NCBI GenBank assembly: GCA_023138875.1
Contig: JAGLOO010000036.1
Location: forward strand, 1-56,393
Direction: 5' to 3'
From: Bacteroidales bacterium
GTDB lineage: Bacteria; Bacteroidota; Bacteroidia; Bacteroidales; GCA-2748055
DNA length: 56,393 bases
Part shown: positions 23,488-35,800 of the stretch, piece after piece
Layout of the letters: every line of letters starts with the position of its first letter
Numbering within the stretch: the first letter of the stretch is position 1
Position numbers and translations under genes: made by a program
Notes under the pieces: model-generated
What the model saw: only the letters and a program-made list of their open reading frames with translations
Database searches by the model: none
What the model was told of the DNA's origin: nothing

Positions 23488-24837
23488 CTACGTATCCTTG
23501 CAATTCTTTGATTTCTCGGACTTTTTTTCCTCCTTGGCTTTCATGGCCATCTTCTCCAGCATCTCGGTGGTTATTGATTTGGGTCGTTCCAGCGAATAAC
23601 CGAGGGCTCTGTCCCAGATGAGGTTAGCTGTGATACCAATGGACCGTCCAATACCAAAGAGCACAGTATAGAACTCATACTCATTAATGCCATAGTGCCA
23701 GTGGATGATCCCGGACTGAGCGTCCACATTGGGCCATGGGTTTTTGGCCTTGCCCTGCTCCTTCAGGATGGGAGGCACTACCTTATAGAGTAAATCGGTG
23801 TACTTGAACAGCAGGTCGTCCTTCATATGCTTCAGGCAGAACTCCCTTTGCAGTGTATAACGCGGATCGGTCTTACGCAGAACAGCGTGACCAAATCCGG
23901 GAATTACCTGCCCGGAATTGAGTGTATCCCAGACGTGCTGTTTCATCTCATCCTCGCTGGGAACCTGTCCGTCCATCTTCTCGACCAGATCCTGCAACCA
24001 CCTCAGCACCTCCTGGTTGGCAAGCCCGTGAAGGGGTCCTGCCAATCCGTTGATCATGGCCGAGATGGAGAGGTAAATATCCGAAAGGGAACTGCCCACC
24101 AGGTGACCGGTATGTGCACTCACATTCCCGCTTTCATGGTCGGCATGGATGATAAAGTTCAACCTGGAAACATCATCGTAGGGTTTGGGGATCCCCATCA
24201 TGTGGGCAAAATTAGCACCCATGTCCAGGTTGGGATTGGATTGAATCCGCTTCCCGTCCCTGTAAAGTTTAGCATAAATATAAGAGGCCACTTCGGGCAA
24301 CTTGGCCAGCAGGTTGAGTGAATCCTCATATGTGGGATCCCAGTAATCCATCTTGCTGATCCCACCCTGGTACTTCTTGGTAAAGAATGACTCGCGCTGC
24401 ATGGTAAGTATGGCTGCAGAGAAAATGGCCATGGGGGGTGAAAAGGATGGGAAAGCATCGATCACTTCGTAGACATAACGAGGCAGTATTCTGCGTTTAC
24501 GGAACTCGTCTGCCAGGTCAGCCACCTCGCTATCAGTAGGGATGTCGCCGGTAAGCAACAGAAAATAGAGCCCTTCCACATAGGGCATTTCTGCACCGGG
24601 TGCTTTAGGAAGTTTTTCAAAAACCTCGGGCAGGGTATATCCCCTGTACCGGATACCTTCCATGGGGTCCAGATACGATATGTCGGTTACAAGGCTCTTG
24701 AGACCCCGCATCCCGCCAATTACCTGTGCAATGGTTACCTGGTCGACAACCACATCACAATAATCTTTAACAAGTTTTCTTGTTCTGGGTCTCCACTCTT
24801 CGATTTTCTGGTGGAGTTTTTCTTTTAGTCTCGCCAT
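23488..24837 (-). CDS. gltA: Citrate synthase
   Basis: Condenses acetyl-CoA and oxaloacetate to citrate at the entry to the TCA cycle. The 449-residue protein resembles the mitochondrial-like type rather than the short bacterial form. Catalytic residues are visible: His in AGPLHGLANQEVL, His in PGFGHAVLRKTDPRY and Asp in PWPNVDAQSGI. The N terminus (MARLKEKLHQKIEEW) is helical. The C-terminal extension is Lys/Glu-rich. It is separated from enolase by about 300 bases that hold enolase's terminator, and by its own terminator downstream. Substrate preference for 2-methylcitrate was not excluded but is less likely. Confidence 0.93.
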   Translation of the reverse strand: MARLKEKLHQKIEEWRPRTRKLVKDYCDVVVDQVTIAQVIGGMRGLKSLVTDISYLDPMEGIRYRGYTLPEVFEKLPKAPGAEMPYVEGLYFLLLTGDIPTDSEVADLADEFRKRRILPRYVYEVIDAFPSFSPPMAIFSAAILTMQRESFFTKKYQGGISKMDYWDPTYEDSLNLLAKLPEVASYIYAKLYRDGKRIQSNPNLDMGANFAHMMGIPKPYDDVSRLNFIIHADHESGNVSAHTGHLVGSSLSDIYLSISAMINGLAGPLHGLANQEVLRWLQDLVEKMDGQVPSEDEMKQHVWDTLNSGQVIPGFGHAVLRKTDPRYTLQREFCLKHMKDDLLFKYTDLLYKVVPPILKEQGKAKNPWPNVDAQSGIIHWHYGINEYEFYTVLFGIGRSIGITANLIWDRALGYSLERPKSITTEMLEKMAMKAKEEKKSEKSKNCKDT

Positions 24838-24993
24838 ATTTTTCAGGTTTACATTAGGAAAATAATTAATTTAGGGTTACACAATATACCACATATATTC
24901 AGATATTTCAATAGTTGGCGGGCCTTACATAACATATCTTCAGGATATTCAAAGTCGCTGAATTTCGTTTGAAGGAGAGGAAATGATAGTTAT

Positions 24994-25007
24994 CGCCCGT
25001 GCCGGGC
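24994..25007. terminator. Short GC hairpin in the eno-gltA gap
   Basis: gcccg-tgc-cgggc forms a 5-bp perfect stem next to the enolase terminator. Apart from this and the terminator, the interval 24838-25135 holds nothing recognisable as a gene. Confidence 0.35.
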
Positions 25008-25013
25008 AAGACT

Positions 25014-25044
25014 AAAAAAGGGCCCTCCCGGTTGAGAAAGCCCC
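25014..25044 (-). terminator. Intrinsic terminator after enolase, end of the ribosomal block
   Basis: On the minus strand GGGCTTTCTC and GGGAGGGCCC pair around an AACC loop, using some G-U pairs, and TTTTTT follows. It lies about 90 bases past the enolase stop, so it would end the long transcript that includes rplQ and eno. Confidence 0.7.
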
Positions 25045-25135
25045 ATGCTTTTTTGACAGGGAATTTATAGGAGGAGCCTATAATACGTTGCTTGCAAAGT
25101 ATTTCAGCTCCGACTTAAATATCCTGGAAAAAATC

Positions 25136-27039
<1,904 letters not shown>

Positions 27040-27044
27040 TGCAA

Positions 27045-28037
27045 TTAATCCTTGTCCAGTTTGTATTTACTTGTATCCATCCCAAAAGTCAGGTTCATGT
27101 TGGTCAGAAGTTCTTCCAGCTCGGTGAGCGACTTCTTACCGAAGTTCCTGAATTTCAACAGGTCGTTCTTATTGAATTTAACCAGGTCACCCAGGGTCTC
27201 CACTTCAGCGGCCTTGAGGCAATTCAGGGCCCTCACAGAAAGATCAAGGTCAACCAGTTTCGCTTTGAGCAGCTGGCGCATGTGCAATACTTCCTCATCG
27301 AACTCCTCGTTGACGAAATTCTCATCGGTATCGAGGGTGATCTTTTCATCAGAGAAGAGCATGAAATGATAAATGAGGATCTTGGCAGCCTCCTTTAATG
27401 CTTCCTTGGGATGGACGGAGCCGTCGGTCATGATCTCCAGGATCAACTTCTCATAGTCGGTTTTCTGTTCAACACGGTAGTTCTCAATGTCATACCTCAC
27501 ATTTTTAATGGGGGTAAAGATGGAATCCACAGCGATCAGACCGAACTCAGCCTCGGCGGGCTTGTTCTCATCGGCAGGAACATAACCACGTCCCTTGTTG
27601 ACGGTGATCTCTATCTGGAGCTTTACATCCGGTTCCATGCGACAGATCACCAGTTCGGGATTCAGTACTTTGAATCCACTGAGGAACCTCTGCAGGTCAC
27701 CTGCCTTGAACTCATCCTGACCGGTAATGGTGACGATGACTTTCTCATCGTTCACAGCCTCGATCTGCTTTTGAAAGCGTACCTGCTTCAGGTTCAGTAT
27801 CATTTCTGTAAGGTCCTCGATCACGCCGGTGATGGTGGAAAATTCGTGCTCCACCCCGTCGATTTTTATGTTGGTAATGGCATACCCTTCAAGTGAAGAG
27901 AGCAGGATGCGCCTCAGGGCGTTTCCCACGGTAATACCATAGCCAGGTTCAAGGGGACGAAACTCAAATTTACCATACCTGTCATCTGCATCGAGCATGA
28001 CGACCTTATCTGGTTTTTGAAAAGCTAAAATGGCCAT
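27045..28037 (-). CDS. rpoA: DNA-directed RNA polymerase subunit alpha
   Basis: Alpha subunit that nucleates RNA polymerase assembly and contacts UP elements and activators. The 330 residues include an N-terminal dimerisation domain ([20 protein letters not shown]) and a C-terminal domain with paired helix-hairpin-helix motifs ([32 protein letters not shown]), separated by an acidic linker. It lies between rpsD and rplQ, as in the classical alpha operon, with 5-18 base gaps. Confidence 0.98.
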   Translation of the reverse strand: MAILAFQKPDKVVMLDADDRYGKFEFRPLEPGYGITVGNALRRILLSSLEGYAITNIKIDGVEHEFSTITGVIEDLTEMILNLKQVRFQKQIEAVNDEKVIVTITGQDEFKAGDLQRFLSGFKVLNPELVICRMEPDVKLQIEITVNKGRGYVPADENKPAEAEFGLIAVDSIFTPIKNVRYDIENYRVEQKTDYEKLILEIMTDGSVHPKEALKEAAKILIYHFMLFSDEKITLDTDENFVNEEFDEEVLHMRQLLKAKLVDLDLSVRALNCLKAAEVETLGDLVKFNKNDLLKFRNFGKKSLTELEELLTNMNLTFGMDTSKYKLDKD

Positions 28038-28055
28038 AATATGAATGTGATTATA

Positions 28056-28664
28056 TTATTTTGAATAAAGTTCAACGATGAGCTGCTCTTTAATATTCTC
28101 GGGAATCTCCTCACGCTCGGGACGGTTCAGGAATTTTCCTGTCATGGAAGCTTCATCCCATTCAAGCCATGATGAAGATCCATACCTGGCAGTGGTCAGC
28201 GACTCGGTGATCACCTCCAGGGATTTTGAGCGCTCCCTTACACCCACAGCATCGCCCGGTTTAAGTATGTAAGACGGAATATTTACAATGTCACCATTAA
28301 CAGTGATGTGCCTGTGGGTAACAAGCTGACGGGCACCAGCACGTGTGGGTGACAGTCCCATCCTATAAGCCACGTTGTCAAGCCTCGACTCAAGCAATTG
28401 CAGGAGCACTTCACCGGTGATACCCTTGCTTCGGGAAGCCTTGTCGAACATATTCCTGAACTGCTTTTCCAACACACCATATGTATACTTGGCCTTCTGC
28501 TTCTCTTTCAACTGAATACCATATTCTGAAGCCTTGCGTCTCCTTTTGTTGTTTCCGTGCATTCCGGGAGGATAATTCTTCTTCTCAAAAGACTTGTCCG
28601 TCCCGAAAATAGGATCTGAAAATTTGCGTGCAATTTTGGTTCTCGGACCTCTGTACCTTGCCAT
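28056..28664 (-). CDS. rpsD: 30S ribosomal protein S4
   Basis: Primary 16S rRNA-binding protein that organises the 5' domain. The 202 residues start [15 protein letters not shown]. An S4 RNA-binding domain is at about 95-160 ([29 protein letters not shown]). The N-terminal zinc-finger Cys residues of some bacteria are absent, giving the C-minus form. Confidence 0.98.
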   Translation of the reverse strand: MARYRGPRTKIARKFSDPIFGTDKSFEKKNYPPGMHGNNKRRRKASEYGIQLKEKQKAKYTYGVLEKQFRNMFDKASRSKGITGEVLLQLLESRLDNVAYRMGLSPTRAGARQLVTHRHITVNGDIVNIPSYILKPGDAVGVRERSKSLEVITESLTTARYGSSSWLEWDEASMTGKFLNRPEREEIPENIKEQLIVELYSK

Positions 28665-28690
28665 CTATTTATCTTGTTAATTGTTACTAA

Positions 28691-29080
28691 TTATACCCTG
28701 CGCCTTTTGGCCGGCCGACATCCGTTGTGTGGCAGCGGGGTTACATCAACGATCTCGGTAACTTCGATGCCGGAAGCATGGAGGTTACGGATGGCTGATT
28801 CCCTGCCCGATCCGGGTCCTTTGACATATACCTTCACCTTTCTCAGTCCAAGGTCATAAGCCACCTTGGCACAGTTCTGAGCTGCCATCTGCGCTGCATA
28901 GGGTGTATTCTTCTTTGAACCCCTGAATCCCATTTTTCCGGATGAAGCCCAGGAGATCACCTGTCCCTGATTGTTGGTCAGGGAAATGATGATATTATTG
29001 AAGGAGGCATGAATATGTGCCTGCCCTATAGGTTCAACTTTAACTGTTCGTTTTTTTGACGATCCTGTCTTCTTAGCCAT
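28691..29080 (-). CDS. rpsK: 30S ribosomal protein S11
   Basis: Small-subunit platform protein contacting the Shine-Dalgarno region and E-site. The 129 residues include [17 protein letters not shown], the conserved [16 protein letters not shown], and the basic C terminus [15 protein letters not shown] typical of the family. Confidence 0.98.
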   Translation of the reverse strand: MAKKTGSSKKRTVKVEPIGQAHIHASFNNIIISLTNNQGQVISWASSGKMGFRGSKKNTPYAAQMAAQNCAKVAYDLGLRKVKVYVKGPGSGRESAIRNLHASGIEVTEIVDVTPLPHNGCRPAKRRRV

Positions 29081-29097
29081 AACCTCTTATATTACTC

Positions 29098-29481
29098 TTA
29101 TTTGGTTGCTTTCTTCTTGTTTGCTACTGTCTTTCTCCTTCCCTTACGGGTACGGGCATTGTTCTTTGTGCTCTGTCCGCGGGTGGGCATACCAATACGG
29201 TGACGGATACCCCGGTATGACCCGATGTCCATCAGTCGCTTGATATTCAGCTGAACGGATGACCTGAGTTCACCTTCAACCTTGAACTCTTCAGTTTCAT
29301 TGATCACTCTCCTGATGGCAGCAATCTGGTCATCATTCCAGTCTTTCACTTTGATATTGCGGTCGACGCCCGCAGCATCAAGAATCGTTTGGGCACGGCT
29401 ACGACCAATGCCGTATATGTAAGTCAGACTTACTTCACCTCTTTTGTTCTTGGGCAGATCAACACCAACTATTCTAGCCAT
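29098..29481 (-). CDS. rpsM: 30S ribosomal protein S13
   Basis: Head protein at the subunit bridges B1a/B1b. The 127 residues start [19 protein letters not shown], have the helical [12 protein letters not shown] and the [17 protein letters not shown] signature, and end in a Lys-rich tail that reaches the P-site tRNA. Confidence 0.98.
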   Translation of the reverse strand: MARIVGVDLPKNKRGEVSLTYIYGIGRSRAQTILDAAGVDRNIKVKDWNDDQIAAIRRVINETEEFKVEGELRSSVQLNIKRLMDIGSYRGIRHRIGMPTRGQSTKNNARTRKGRRKTVANKKKATK

Positions 29482-29513
29482 ATGCTTCTAATTGTTAATT
29501 ATGTTTCAAAACT

Positions 29514-29630
29514 CTATCCCTGGCGCTGTTTAAACTTGGGGTTTTTCTTATTAATAATGTATAAGCGTCCCTTCCTCCTTACGATTTTGCAGTCGGAACT
29601 GCGCTTTTTTACAGATGCTCTTACCTTCAT
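29514..29630 (-). CDS. rpmJ: 50S ribosomal protein L36
   Basis: A 38-codon gene between infA and rpsM, short enough to be missed by length cut-offs. The protein starts [20 protein letters not shown], continues with [18 protein letters not shown] and ends in TAG at 29514-29516. Only one Cys is present, so this is the C-minus form lacking the zinc ribbon ligands of Cys4/Cys3His L36. Such forms are expected in zinc-independent lineages. Confidence 0.95.
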   Translation of the reverse strand: MKVRASVKKRSSDCKIVRRKGRLYIINKKNPKFKQRQG

Positions 29631-29638
29631 TGCGAATA

Positions 29639-29857
29639 TTATTTATATCTGAACGAAATTCTTCCTTTGGTCAGGTCGTAAGGTGACATTTCAACTTTGA
29701 CCCTGTCTCCCGGCAACAATTTTATATAATGCATTCTCATCTTTCCGGAGATATGGGCTGTAATGATGTGTCCATTTTCCAGCTCCACCCGAAACATTGC
29801 ATTTGATAAGGCTTCGGTGATCACACCGTCCTGTTCAATAGAAGCTTGTTTTGCCAT
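29639..29857 (-). CDS. infA: Translation initiation factor IF-1
   Basis: A 72-residue S1/OB-fold protein that binds the 30S A-site at initiation ([58 protein letters not shown]). Its ATG overlaps the stop of map by one base (TAATG), pointing to translational coupling. Confidence 0.98.
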   Translation of the reverse strand: MAKQASIEQDGVITEALSNAMFRVELENGHIITAHISGKMRMHYIKLLPGDRVKVEMSPYDLTKGRISFRYK

Positions 29858-30642
29858 TAGCTGTTCATGTTTTTTAACACTTCTTCTATATATGAGAAGG
29901 TGGACAGTATGTCTGCCTTCTCTTTATCAATTGCCACTGCCAGTTCAAAGTGGGCAGAGGGTAAATTATCTGCTGCACGTATGGTCCAGCCGTCCGGTTC
30001 CTGCTTGATCTGCTGCCTGCCCATGTTGATCATGGGTTCAATACAGATCACCATGCCTCTCTTCAACTTCGGACCGGTACCCCGTTTCCCATAATTGGGC
30101 ACCTCGGGGGCTTCATGCATGTTGCGGCCCAGTCCGTGTCCAACCATCTCCCTGACCACGCTGAATCCATTGCTCTCGGCATGTTGCTGAACCGCATTCC
30201 CGATATCACCGGTACGCCGGCCATCCACCGCCTGTTCAATGCCTTTAATCAAACATTCGCGCGTTATGGTTAACAATTTGCGGACCTTCTCACTTACCAC
30301 TCCAACTTTGAAGCTGAAGGCGGTGTCGCCATAAAAACCATTTATGAGTACACCACAATCTACCGAAACCACATCTCCCTCTTCCAGCACTACTTTCTCA
30401 GATGGAATTCCATGAACTACTTCGGAATTCACAGAGGTACAGAGTGTCTTCGGATAACCCTGGTATCCCAGGAATCCGGGGACAGCCCCGTGGTCGCGGA
30501 TGAATGTTTCAGCTACCTGATCCAGTCTTTCGGTTGACACTCCCGGGGTGATCTGTTTTGCAACCTCGGCCAGTGTCTTCGAAACAAGCAAATTGCTCTG
30601 GCGCATCAGCTCAATTTCATCTGCTGTTTTAATTAAAATCAT
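29857..30642 (-). CDS. map: Methionine aminopeptidase type I
   Basis: Removes the initiator Met from nascent proteins. About 261 residues from the ATG at 30642 (a TTG precedes it). The dimetal ligands appear as Asp in [15 protein letters not shown] (two Asp), His in [11 protein letters not shown], Glu in CIEPM and Glu in SAHFEL. In the last motif the usual EHT after the Glu reads ELA, which is a mild departure. It lies between secY and infA, its normal place in this operon. Confidence 0.94.
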   Translation of the reverse strand: MILIKTADEIELMRQSNLLVSKTLAEVAKQITPGVSTERLDQVAETFIRDHGAVPGFLGYQGYPKTLCTSVNSEVVHGIPSEKVVLEEGDVVSVDCGVLINGFYGDTAFSFKVGVVSEKVRKLLTITRECLIKGIEQAVDGRRTGDIGNAVQQHAESNGFSVVREMVGHGLGRNMHEAPEVPNYGKRGTGPKLKRGMVICIEPMINMGRQQIKQEPDGWTIRAADNLPSAHFELAVAIDKEKADILSTFSYIEEVLKNMNS

Positions 30643-30660
30643 CAAAGAACGCTCTCTATT

Positions 30661-32001
30661 CTACATAGCAGCTGCGCTGCCTGTCCTGCCCTTGATCCTG
30701 CCTGTCTTTGTCAGTCCGTCATAATGACGCATCAACAGATGGCTTTCGATCTGCTGCAGTGTATCGAGGATCACACCCACCATGATCAGAAGTGAGGTTC
30801 CACCGAAAAACTGGGCAAAACTCTGGTTCACCCCTGCCATCATCGCGAAGGCAGGCATAATGGCCACAAAGGCCAGGCAAAAAGATCCGGGCAATGTGAT
30901 CCTGGACATCACTGCATCCAGGAATTCGGCGGTCTTCCTGCCCGGTTTCACTCCAGGTATAAATCCGCCATTCTTTTTCATATCCTCGGCCATCTGTGTG
31001 GGATTCACCGTAATGGCTGTATAGAAATATGTAAAGAGGACAATCAGCATTGCATTGGTAAAGTTATACCAGAATCCCACAGGATTGGAAAATACCGCTG
31101 CAAAACCAGATGCTGCATCAGCCTTGGCAAAACCTGCCACGGTGATGGGGATAAACATGAATGCCTGGGCAAAAATAATGGGCATTACCCCTGCGGCATT
31201 TACTTTCAGTGGAATGTACTGTCGGACACCGCCGTACTGCTTGTTCCCCACAATACGCTTGGCATACTGGACGGGTATTCTCCTGGTTCCCTGAACCAGC
31301 AGGATGGTTCCCATGAAGACCACGAAAAGGATCACAATCTCCACAAGGAAAGAGACAAGTCCACCCCCCTGATTACCCAACTTCTCCATAAATTCCATGC
31401 CAATCGACTGGGGCATCCTGGCAATGATCCCGATCATGATGATCAGTGAGATCCCGTTACCGATACCCTTATCGGTGATCTTTTCACCCAGCCACATGAT
31501 AAACATGGTACCGGCCGTGAGGATAATCATGGCTCCCATCCGGGAGAATTGCTCTGAAAAAGCTTCAGCCGGTAGCTGGTAACGCAGGCTTGTAATGTAG
31601 CTCAATCCCTGGGGGATCAAAATGGCTAAGGTCAGGTACCTGGTGATCTGACTGATCTTCCGTCGTCCACTCTCACCTTCACGTTGCAATTTCTGAAAAT
31701 AAGGAACTGCAATCCCCAGCAGCTGAACCACAATGGAAGCTGAGATATAGGGCATGATCCCAAGTCCAAATATGGAAGCCCTTGCAAATGCTCCACCTGT
31801 AAAGAGGTTGAGAAGATCGAGAATGCCTGCTCCACCCTGGTTGCGGTTAGCCATCTCTGAAATAAGTACCGGATCGATCCCGGGCAGAACAATATGTGTT
31901 CCAAGCCGATAGATCAGGATAATTCCCAGGGTATAGATGATCCTTGCCTTCAGGTCCTCAATCTTCCAGATATTCTTTATTGTTTCAATAAACTTTTTCA
32001 T
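30661..32001 (-). CDS. secY: Protein translocase subunit SecY
   Basis: Channel-forming subunit of the Sec translocon in the inner membrane. The 446 residues have ten predicted transmembrane helices, with IYRLGTHIVLPGIDP early, the plug/TM2 region FALGIMPYISAS-like in GLGIMPYISASIVVQLL, and basic cytoplasmic loops that contact the ribosome (LQREGESGRRKISQ). It follows rplO by 17 bases. Confidence 0.97.
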   Translation of the reverse strand: MKKFIETIKNIWKIEDLKARIIYTLGIILIYRLGTHIVLPGIDPVLISEMANRNQGGAGILDLLNLFTGGAFARASIFGLGIMPYISASIVVQLLGIAVPYFQKLQREGESGRRKISQITRYLTLAILIPQGLSYITSLRYQLPAEAFSEQFSRMGAMIILTAGTMFIMWLGEKITDKGIGNGISLIIMIGIIARMPQSIGMEFMEKLGNQGGGLVSFLVEIVILFVVFMGTILLVQGTRRIPVQYAKRIVGNKQYGGVRQYIPLKVNAAGVMPIIFAQAFMFIPITVAGFAKADAASGFAAVFSNPVGFWYNFTNAMLIVLFTYFYTAITVNPTQMAEDMKKNGGFIPGVKPGRKTAEFLDAVMSRITLPGSFCLAFVAIMPAFAMMAGVNQSFAQFFGGTSLLIMVGVILDTLQQIESHLLMRHYDGLTKTGRIKGRTGSAAAM

Positions 32002-32018
32002 AAGTCAGTCAGGTTCAA

Positions 32019-32465
32019 TTAGATTTGCTCTACAGTACCCTCCAGTGCCTCAATGGCAACAACCGCTGATTTGGAAAATGCGTGGGCTTTTACAGTCAGT
32101 TTGGTCTTCAGTTCACCATTTCCCAGGATCTTCACCAGGGAGTTCTTCCGAACCAGGCCAGCCTCGATCAAAATATCTATATTAATCTCCTTCAGCTTTT
32201 TCGTCTCGGCCAGCTCCTGCAGTGTGCTAATGTTGACACCTTTATATTCCTTGCGATTGATATTTCTAAAACCAAATTTCGGAACCCTGCGCTGCAATGG
32301 CATCTGTCCTCCTTCGAAGCCTGTCTTGCGAGAGTAACCGGAACGGGACTTCTGCCCCTTGTGACCGCGTGTGGAAGTACCACCATAACCGGAGCCCTGT
32401 CCACGCCCGATCCTTTTCCTGCCCTTTGTCGAGCCCTTTGCCGGTTTTAAGTTGCTCAAATCCAT
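32019..32465 (-). CDS. rplO: 50S ribosomal protein L15
   Basis: Late-assembly 23S-binding protein of 148 residues. The N-terminal half is a basic, Gly-rich extension (GRKRIGRGQGSGYGGTSTRG, GHKGQKSRSG), and the C-terminal domain ends in SKSAVVAIEALEGTVEQI. It sits between rpmD and secY. Confidence 0.97.
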   Translation of the reverse strand: MDLSNLKPAKGSTKGRKRIGRGQGSGYGGTSTRGHKGQKSRSGYSRKTGFEGGQMPLQRRVPKFGFRNINRKEYKGVNISTLQELAETKKLKEINIDILIEAGLVRKNSLVKILGNGELKTKLTVKAHAFSKSAVVAIEALEGTVEQI

Positions 32466-32487
32466 ATTATTGTTCTATAAATTGTTA

Positions 32488-32673
32488 CTACTTAATTTCT
32501 TCAACTTCCACCAGGTGCAATACCTTCTGTACCATACCCCTGACCTGGGGAGTGCCTTCCACCTCTATGGTCTGGTGAAGTTTTTTGAGTCCAAGTGCTT
32601 CAAGGGTCCTCTTCTGCCTTGCGGTCCGCTTAATGCCACTTTTTACCTGGGTTACCTTAATTTTTCCCATCAT
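32488..32673 (-). CDS. rpmD: 50S ribosomal protein L30
   Basis: A 61-residue protein (IKVTQVKSGIKRTARQKRTL, LGLKKLHQTIEVEGTPQVRG). Two consecutive ATG codons are possible starts (32673 and 32670); the difference is one residue. Confidence 0.96.
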   Translation of the reverse strand: MMGKIKVTQVKSGIKRTARQKRTLEALGLKKLHQTIEVEGTPQVRGMVQKVLHLVEVEEIK

Positions 32674-32681
32674 TCTACGAA

Positions 32682-33194
32682 TTATCCGTTAAATACTTTA
32701 TCCAGAGAAACAGCCCTTTGCTGAGCAACCGCTTTGGCATCCCTCAGCTCAAGCAGCGCATCGAAAGTGGCCTTCACAAGGTTGTGAGAATTGGATGAGC
32801 CCTTGGATTTGGCCAGTACATCCTTTACACCAACACTTTCAAGTACTGCACGCATGGCACCCCCTGCCTTCACGCCGGTACCACCGGAAGCCGGCTTGAT
32901 GAAAACCTTTGCACCTCCGTATTTGCCATACTGCTCATGAGGAATGGTTCCATTGATGATGGGTACCTTGATCAGGTTTTTCTTGGCATCTTCAACTCCC
33001 TTGGCAATGGCTGTGGTAACTTCTTTGGCTTTACCCAGACCGTGGCCTACAATGCCTTCTTCGTTCCCTACCACAACAATGGCTGAGAAACTGAAGGTAC
33101 GACCACCTTTTGTAACCTTGGTTACACGCTGAATGCTTACCAGACGGTCCTTCAGATCGAGGTCACTCGTTTTAACTTTTCTGATACTTGACAT
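32682..33194 (-). CDS. rpsE: 30S ribosomal protein S5
   Basis: Decoding-fidelity protein of 170 residues. The dsRNA-binding N-terminal domain has [19 protein letters not shown] and [20 protein letters not shown], and the C-terminal domain has [18 protein letters not shown]. The start follows rplR by 6 bases. Confidence 0.97.
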   Translation of the reverse strand: MSSIRKVKTSDLDLKDRLVSIQRVTKVTKGGRTFSFSAIVVVGNEEGIVGHGLGKAKEVTTAIAKGVEDAKKNLIKVPIINGTIPHEQYGKYGGAKVFIKPASGGTGVKAGGAMRAVLESVGVKDVLAKSKGSSNSHNLVKATFDALLELRDAKAVAQQRAVSLDKVFNG

Positions 33195-33200
33195 ACTTCT

Positions 33201-33557
33201 TTACAATTTAAGTCCGCTTTTCCTGGCAGCATCCGCTAAATTCTTAACCCTGCCATGGTATAAAAACCCGTTCCTGTCGAAAACGACATTCGAAATTCCT
33301 TTTTCCTTTGCTTTCTCAGCAATTCTCTTTCCAACCAGTTTGGCCTTTTCTATCTTGTTGACTGTCTGACTGGCAATTTCTTTCTCTTTGGATGAGGCAG
33401 TCACCAGTGTCTGGCCGGTTACATCGTCAACCAGCTGCACATAGATCTGCTTGTTGCTCCTGTAGACAGTCATTCTCGGCCGCTCCCCGCTTCCGGAAAG
33501 CCTTTTACGGATCCTGTACTTGATTCTCTGCCTTCTGTCTGCTTTTGTAAAAGCCAT
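33201..33557 (-). CDS. rplR: 50S ribosomal protein L18
   Basis: 5S rRNA-binding protein of 118 residues, with [20 protein letters not shown] at the N terminus, [18 protein letters not shown], and the C-terminal [19 protein letters not shown]. Gaps to rplF and rpsE are 55 and 6 bases. Confidence 0.97.
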   Translation of the reverse strand: MAFTKADRRQRIKYRIRKRLSGSGERPRMTVYRSNKQIYVQLVDDVTGQTLVTASSKEKEIASQTVNKIEKAKLVGKRIAEKAKEKGISNVVFDRNGFLYHGRVKNLADAARKSGLKL

Positions 33558-33612
33558 CGTAATACTCTTTATATATTTTCCTAACTATCCTAACGTTCTA
33601 ACTTCCTAACAC

Positions 33613-34170
33613 TTATATCGAAGCTGTTTTTCCAGCCTTCCGGCGCAATTGTTCACCCACAAATTTGATGCCCTTGCCCTTATAAGGCTCCGGCGGACGG
33701 AAGGACCTGATCTTGGCCGCCACCTGTCCGATCAACTGCTTGTCAGCACTGGTCAGTGTAATGACGGGATTGGAACGTCTTTCTGTTTTTGTCTCAATGG
33801 TTACCTCCGCGGGCACCCGCAAGATGATATCGTGCGAAAATCCAAGGCTCAGCTCCAGGCGGTCTTTTTCCTTCACTTCGGCCCTGTATCCAACACCTAC
33901 CAGCTCCTGCTGAATGGTATACCCTTCCGATACACCCACGACCATGTTACTCACCAGTGAACGATACAGTCCATGCTTTGACTTGTGGTCTTTCTCTTCA
34001 GTTGATCTTGAAACAAATACCTGATTCTCTTCAACCTTCAGGGTAATGTTTTTGTCAACCTGCTGTTTTAGTTCACCTTTTGGACCTTTTACGGTCACCA
34101 GGTTATCCTTGTCCACCTCGATGGTAACACCTGCAGGTATGTCGATGGGTAAAAATCCTATCCTTGACAT
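33613..34170 (-). CDS. rplF: 50S ribosomal protein L6
   Basis: Protein near the factor-binding site, 185 residues, with two similar alpha/beta domains. Recognisable segments are MSRIGFLPIDIPAGV, VTVKGPKGEL and the C-terminal signature FRPPEPYKGKGIKF followed by RRKAGKTA. Confidence 0.97.
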   Translation of the reverse strand: MSRIGFLPIDIPAGVTIEVDKDNLVTVKGPKGELKQQVDKNITLKVEENQVFVSRSTEEKDHKSKHGLYRSLVSNMVVGVSEGYTIQQELVGVGYRAEVKEKDRLELSLGFSHDIILRVPAEVTIETKTERRSNPVITLTSADKQLIGQVAAKIRSFRPPEPYKGKGIKFVGEQLRRKAGKTASI

Positions 34171-34188
34171 GAATTGTTCTCCTCTTAA

Positions 34189-34584
34189 TTAATATACATA
34201 ACACAGCACCTCACCGCCTATGTTCAGGCTACGCGCTTCCTTATCGGTAATCAGGCCCTGGGAGGTTGATATAATGGCAACACCAAGTCCATTCAATACC
34301 CTGGGAAGATGGTCCTTGTCCACATACTTCCTCAATCCGGGTTTACTGATACGCTGAAGTGACTTGATGGCCGCCAATTTGGTTTCAGGATTGTATTTCA
34401 GTGCAATCTTGATGTTCCCCTGGGGACCTTGCTCTTCAAATTTATAGTTAAGGATGTACCCTTTCTCGAAAAGAATGCGGGTCATATCCTTCTTTATATT
34501 GGACGCAGGGATTTCCACCACTTTGTGTTTAGCCATTACAGCATTTCTGATGCGGGTAAGATAATCTGCAATCGGATCTGTCAT
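34189..34584 (-). CDS. rpsH: 30S ribosomal protein S8
   Basis: Central-domain 16S-binding protein, 131 residues, starting [18 protein letters not shown]. The C-terminal [19 protein letters not shown] is the family signature. In other bacteria S8 is the repressor of the spc operon; no matching mRNA site was identified here. Confidence 0.97.
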   Translation of the reverse strand: MTDPIADYLTRIRNAVMAKHKVVEIPASNIKKDMTRILFEKGYILNYKFEEQGPQGNIKIALKYNPETKLAAIKSLQRISKPGLRKYVDKDHLPRVLNGLGVAIISTSQGLITDKEARSLNIGGEVLCYVY

Positions 34585-34619
34585 TTTTTCTCTCTCTTTA
34601 AATATTCTTAAACCAATAT

Positions 34620-34889
34620 TTACCAGCTGGCTTTTTTAATACCGGGGATCAATCCCTGAGAAGCCATTTCCCTGAATGTGATCCTGCTGATACCGAACTG
34701 ACGCATGTATCCCTTGGGACGACCGGTCAGTTTACAACGGTTATGAAGCCTGATGGGATTTGAATTCCGCGGCAACCTGCTCAGCCCCACGTAATCGCCT
34801 TCAGCTTTAAGTTTTGCTCTTTTTTCAGCGTACTTTTCAACCAGTTTCTGCCGCTTTACTTCACGAGCTTTCATTGATTCCTTCGCCAT
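34620..34889 (-). CDS. rpsN: 30S ribosomal protein S14
   Basis: Head protein of 89 residues. The start is placed at the ATG at 34889 ([14 protein letters not shown]), since a longer frame from 34925 would add 12 residues overlapping the rplE end. [20 protein letters not shown] and [16 protein letters not shown] are typical. The Cys-x2-Cys zinc motif is absent, so this is the zinc-independent long form. Confidence 0.96.
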   Translation of the reverse strand: MAKESMKAREVKRQKLVEKYAEKRAKLKAEGDYVGLSRLPRNSNPIRLHNRCKLTGRPKGYMRQFGISRITFREMASQGLIPGIKKASW

Positions 34890-34893
34890 ACTT

Positions 34894-35454
34894 CTATTTT
34901 TTTTCGTTTTTAAACGGTATACCAAATTCTTTCAGCAGGGCAGTTCCTTCCTCATCGGAATGGGCCGATGTAACAAAGGTGATCTCCATACCCATGATCT
35001 TACTGATCTTGTCTATATCAATTTCGGGGAAGATGATCTGTTCGGTAATCCCCATGGTATAATTGCCCCTCCCGTCAAACTTGGAAGAGACTCCTCTAAA
35101 GTCACGTATCCTTGGCAGTGCCACAGTGATCAGGCGCTCCAGAAATTCAAACATCCTTTCACGGCGCAGGGTTACTTTCACACCGATGGGCATGCCCTTT
35201 CTGAGCTTGAAGTTGGAGATGTCCTTGGTGGAAATGGTTTGCACGGCCTTCTGTCCGGCAATCTGCGCCAATTCTTCCTGTGCAGCATCAATGAGCTTCT
35301 TGTCAGCAATAGCCTGACCGATACCCTGGTTGATCACGATCTTCTGAAGGCGTGGTGCCTGCATCAATGACGAATAACCGAACTGCTTCATGAGCGCAGG
35401 AACGATCTCATCATTGTATTTCTTCTCTAATGTAGGTGTGTATTGCTTGTCCAT
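34894..35454 (-). CDS. rplE: 50S ribosomal protein L5
   Basis: 5S rRNA-binding central-protuberance protein. About 186 residues from the ATG at 35454 ([15 protein letters not shown]), one base past the rplX stop. [31 protein letters not shown] and [18 protein letters not shown] are diagnostic. Confidence 0.97.
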   Translation of the reverse strand: MDKQYTPTLEKKYNDEIVPALMKQFGYSSLMQAPRLQKIVINQGIGQAIADKKLIDAAQEELAQIAGQKAVQTISTKDISNFKLRKGMPIGVKVTLRRERMFEFLERLITVALPRIRDFRGVSSKFDGRGNYTMGITEQIIFPEIDIDKISKIMGMEITFVTSAHSDEEGTALLKEFGIPFKNEKK

Positions 35455-35455
35455 C

Positions 35456-35779
35456 TTACTTGATCTCCTCACCTGATTTTTTAGCGTATCTCACTAATTT
35501 GTTTTTGTCGTTTAACCTTCTGCCTGTTCTGGTAGACTCTCCGCTGGAAGGATCCACAAGGTTCAGGTTGGAAAGGTGTACAGCGGCTTCCTGCTTGGTG
35601 ATTCCACCCTGGGGATTAGTGGCATTGGGCTTCGTGTGCTTGGATACAATGTTCACCCCTTCTACGATGGCCCGGTTCTTGTCACGGTTAATATCCAGGA
35701 CCCTGCCCTTCTGCCCCTTGTACTCGCCTGTATTGACGATCACCTGGTCACCTTTTCTAATATGTAATTTCTTTTGCAT
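35456..35779 (-). CDS. rplX: 50S ribosomal protein L24
   Basis: Assembly-initiator protein with a KOW motif ([20 protein letters not shown]). The start is set at the ATG at 35779 ([10 protein letters not shown]), giving 107 residues; an upstream ATG four codons earlier gives an unusual N terminus. Confidence 0.96.
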   Translation of the reverse strand: MQKKLHIRKGDQVIVNTGEYKGQKGRVLDINRDKNRAIVEGVNIVSKHTKPNATNPQGGITKQEAAVHLSNLNLVDPSSGESTRTGRRLNDKNKLVRYAKKSGEEIK

Positions 35780-35800
35780 CTGACTGATCATTTGAAATTT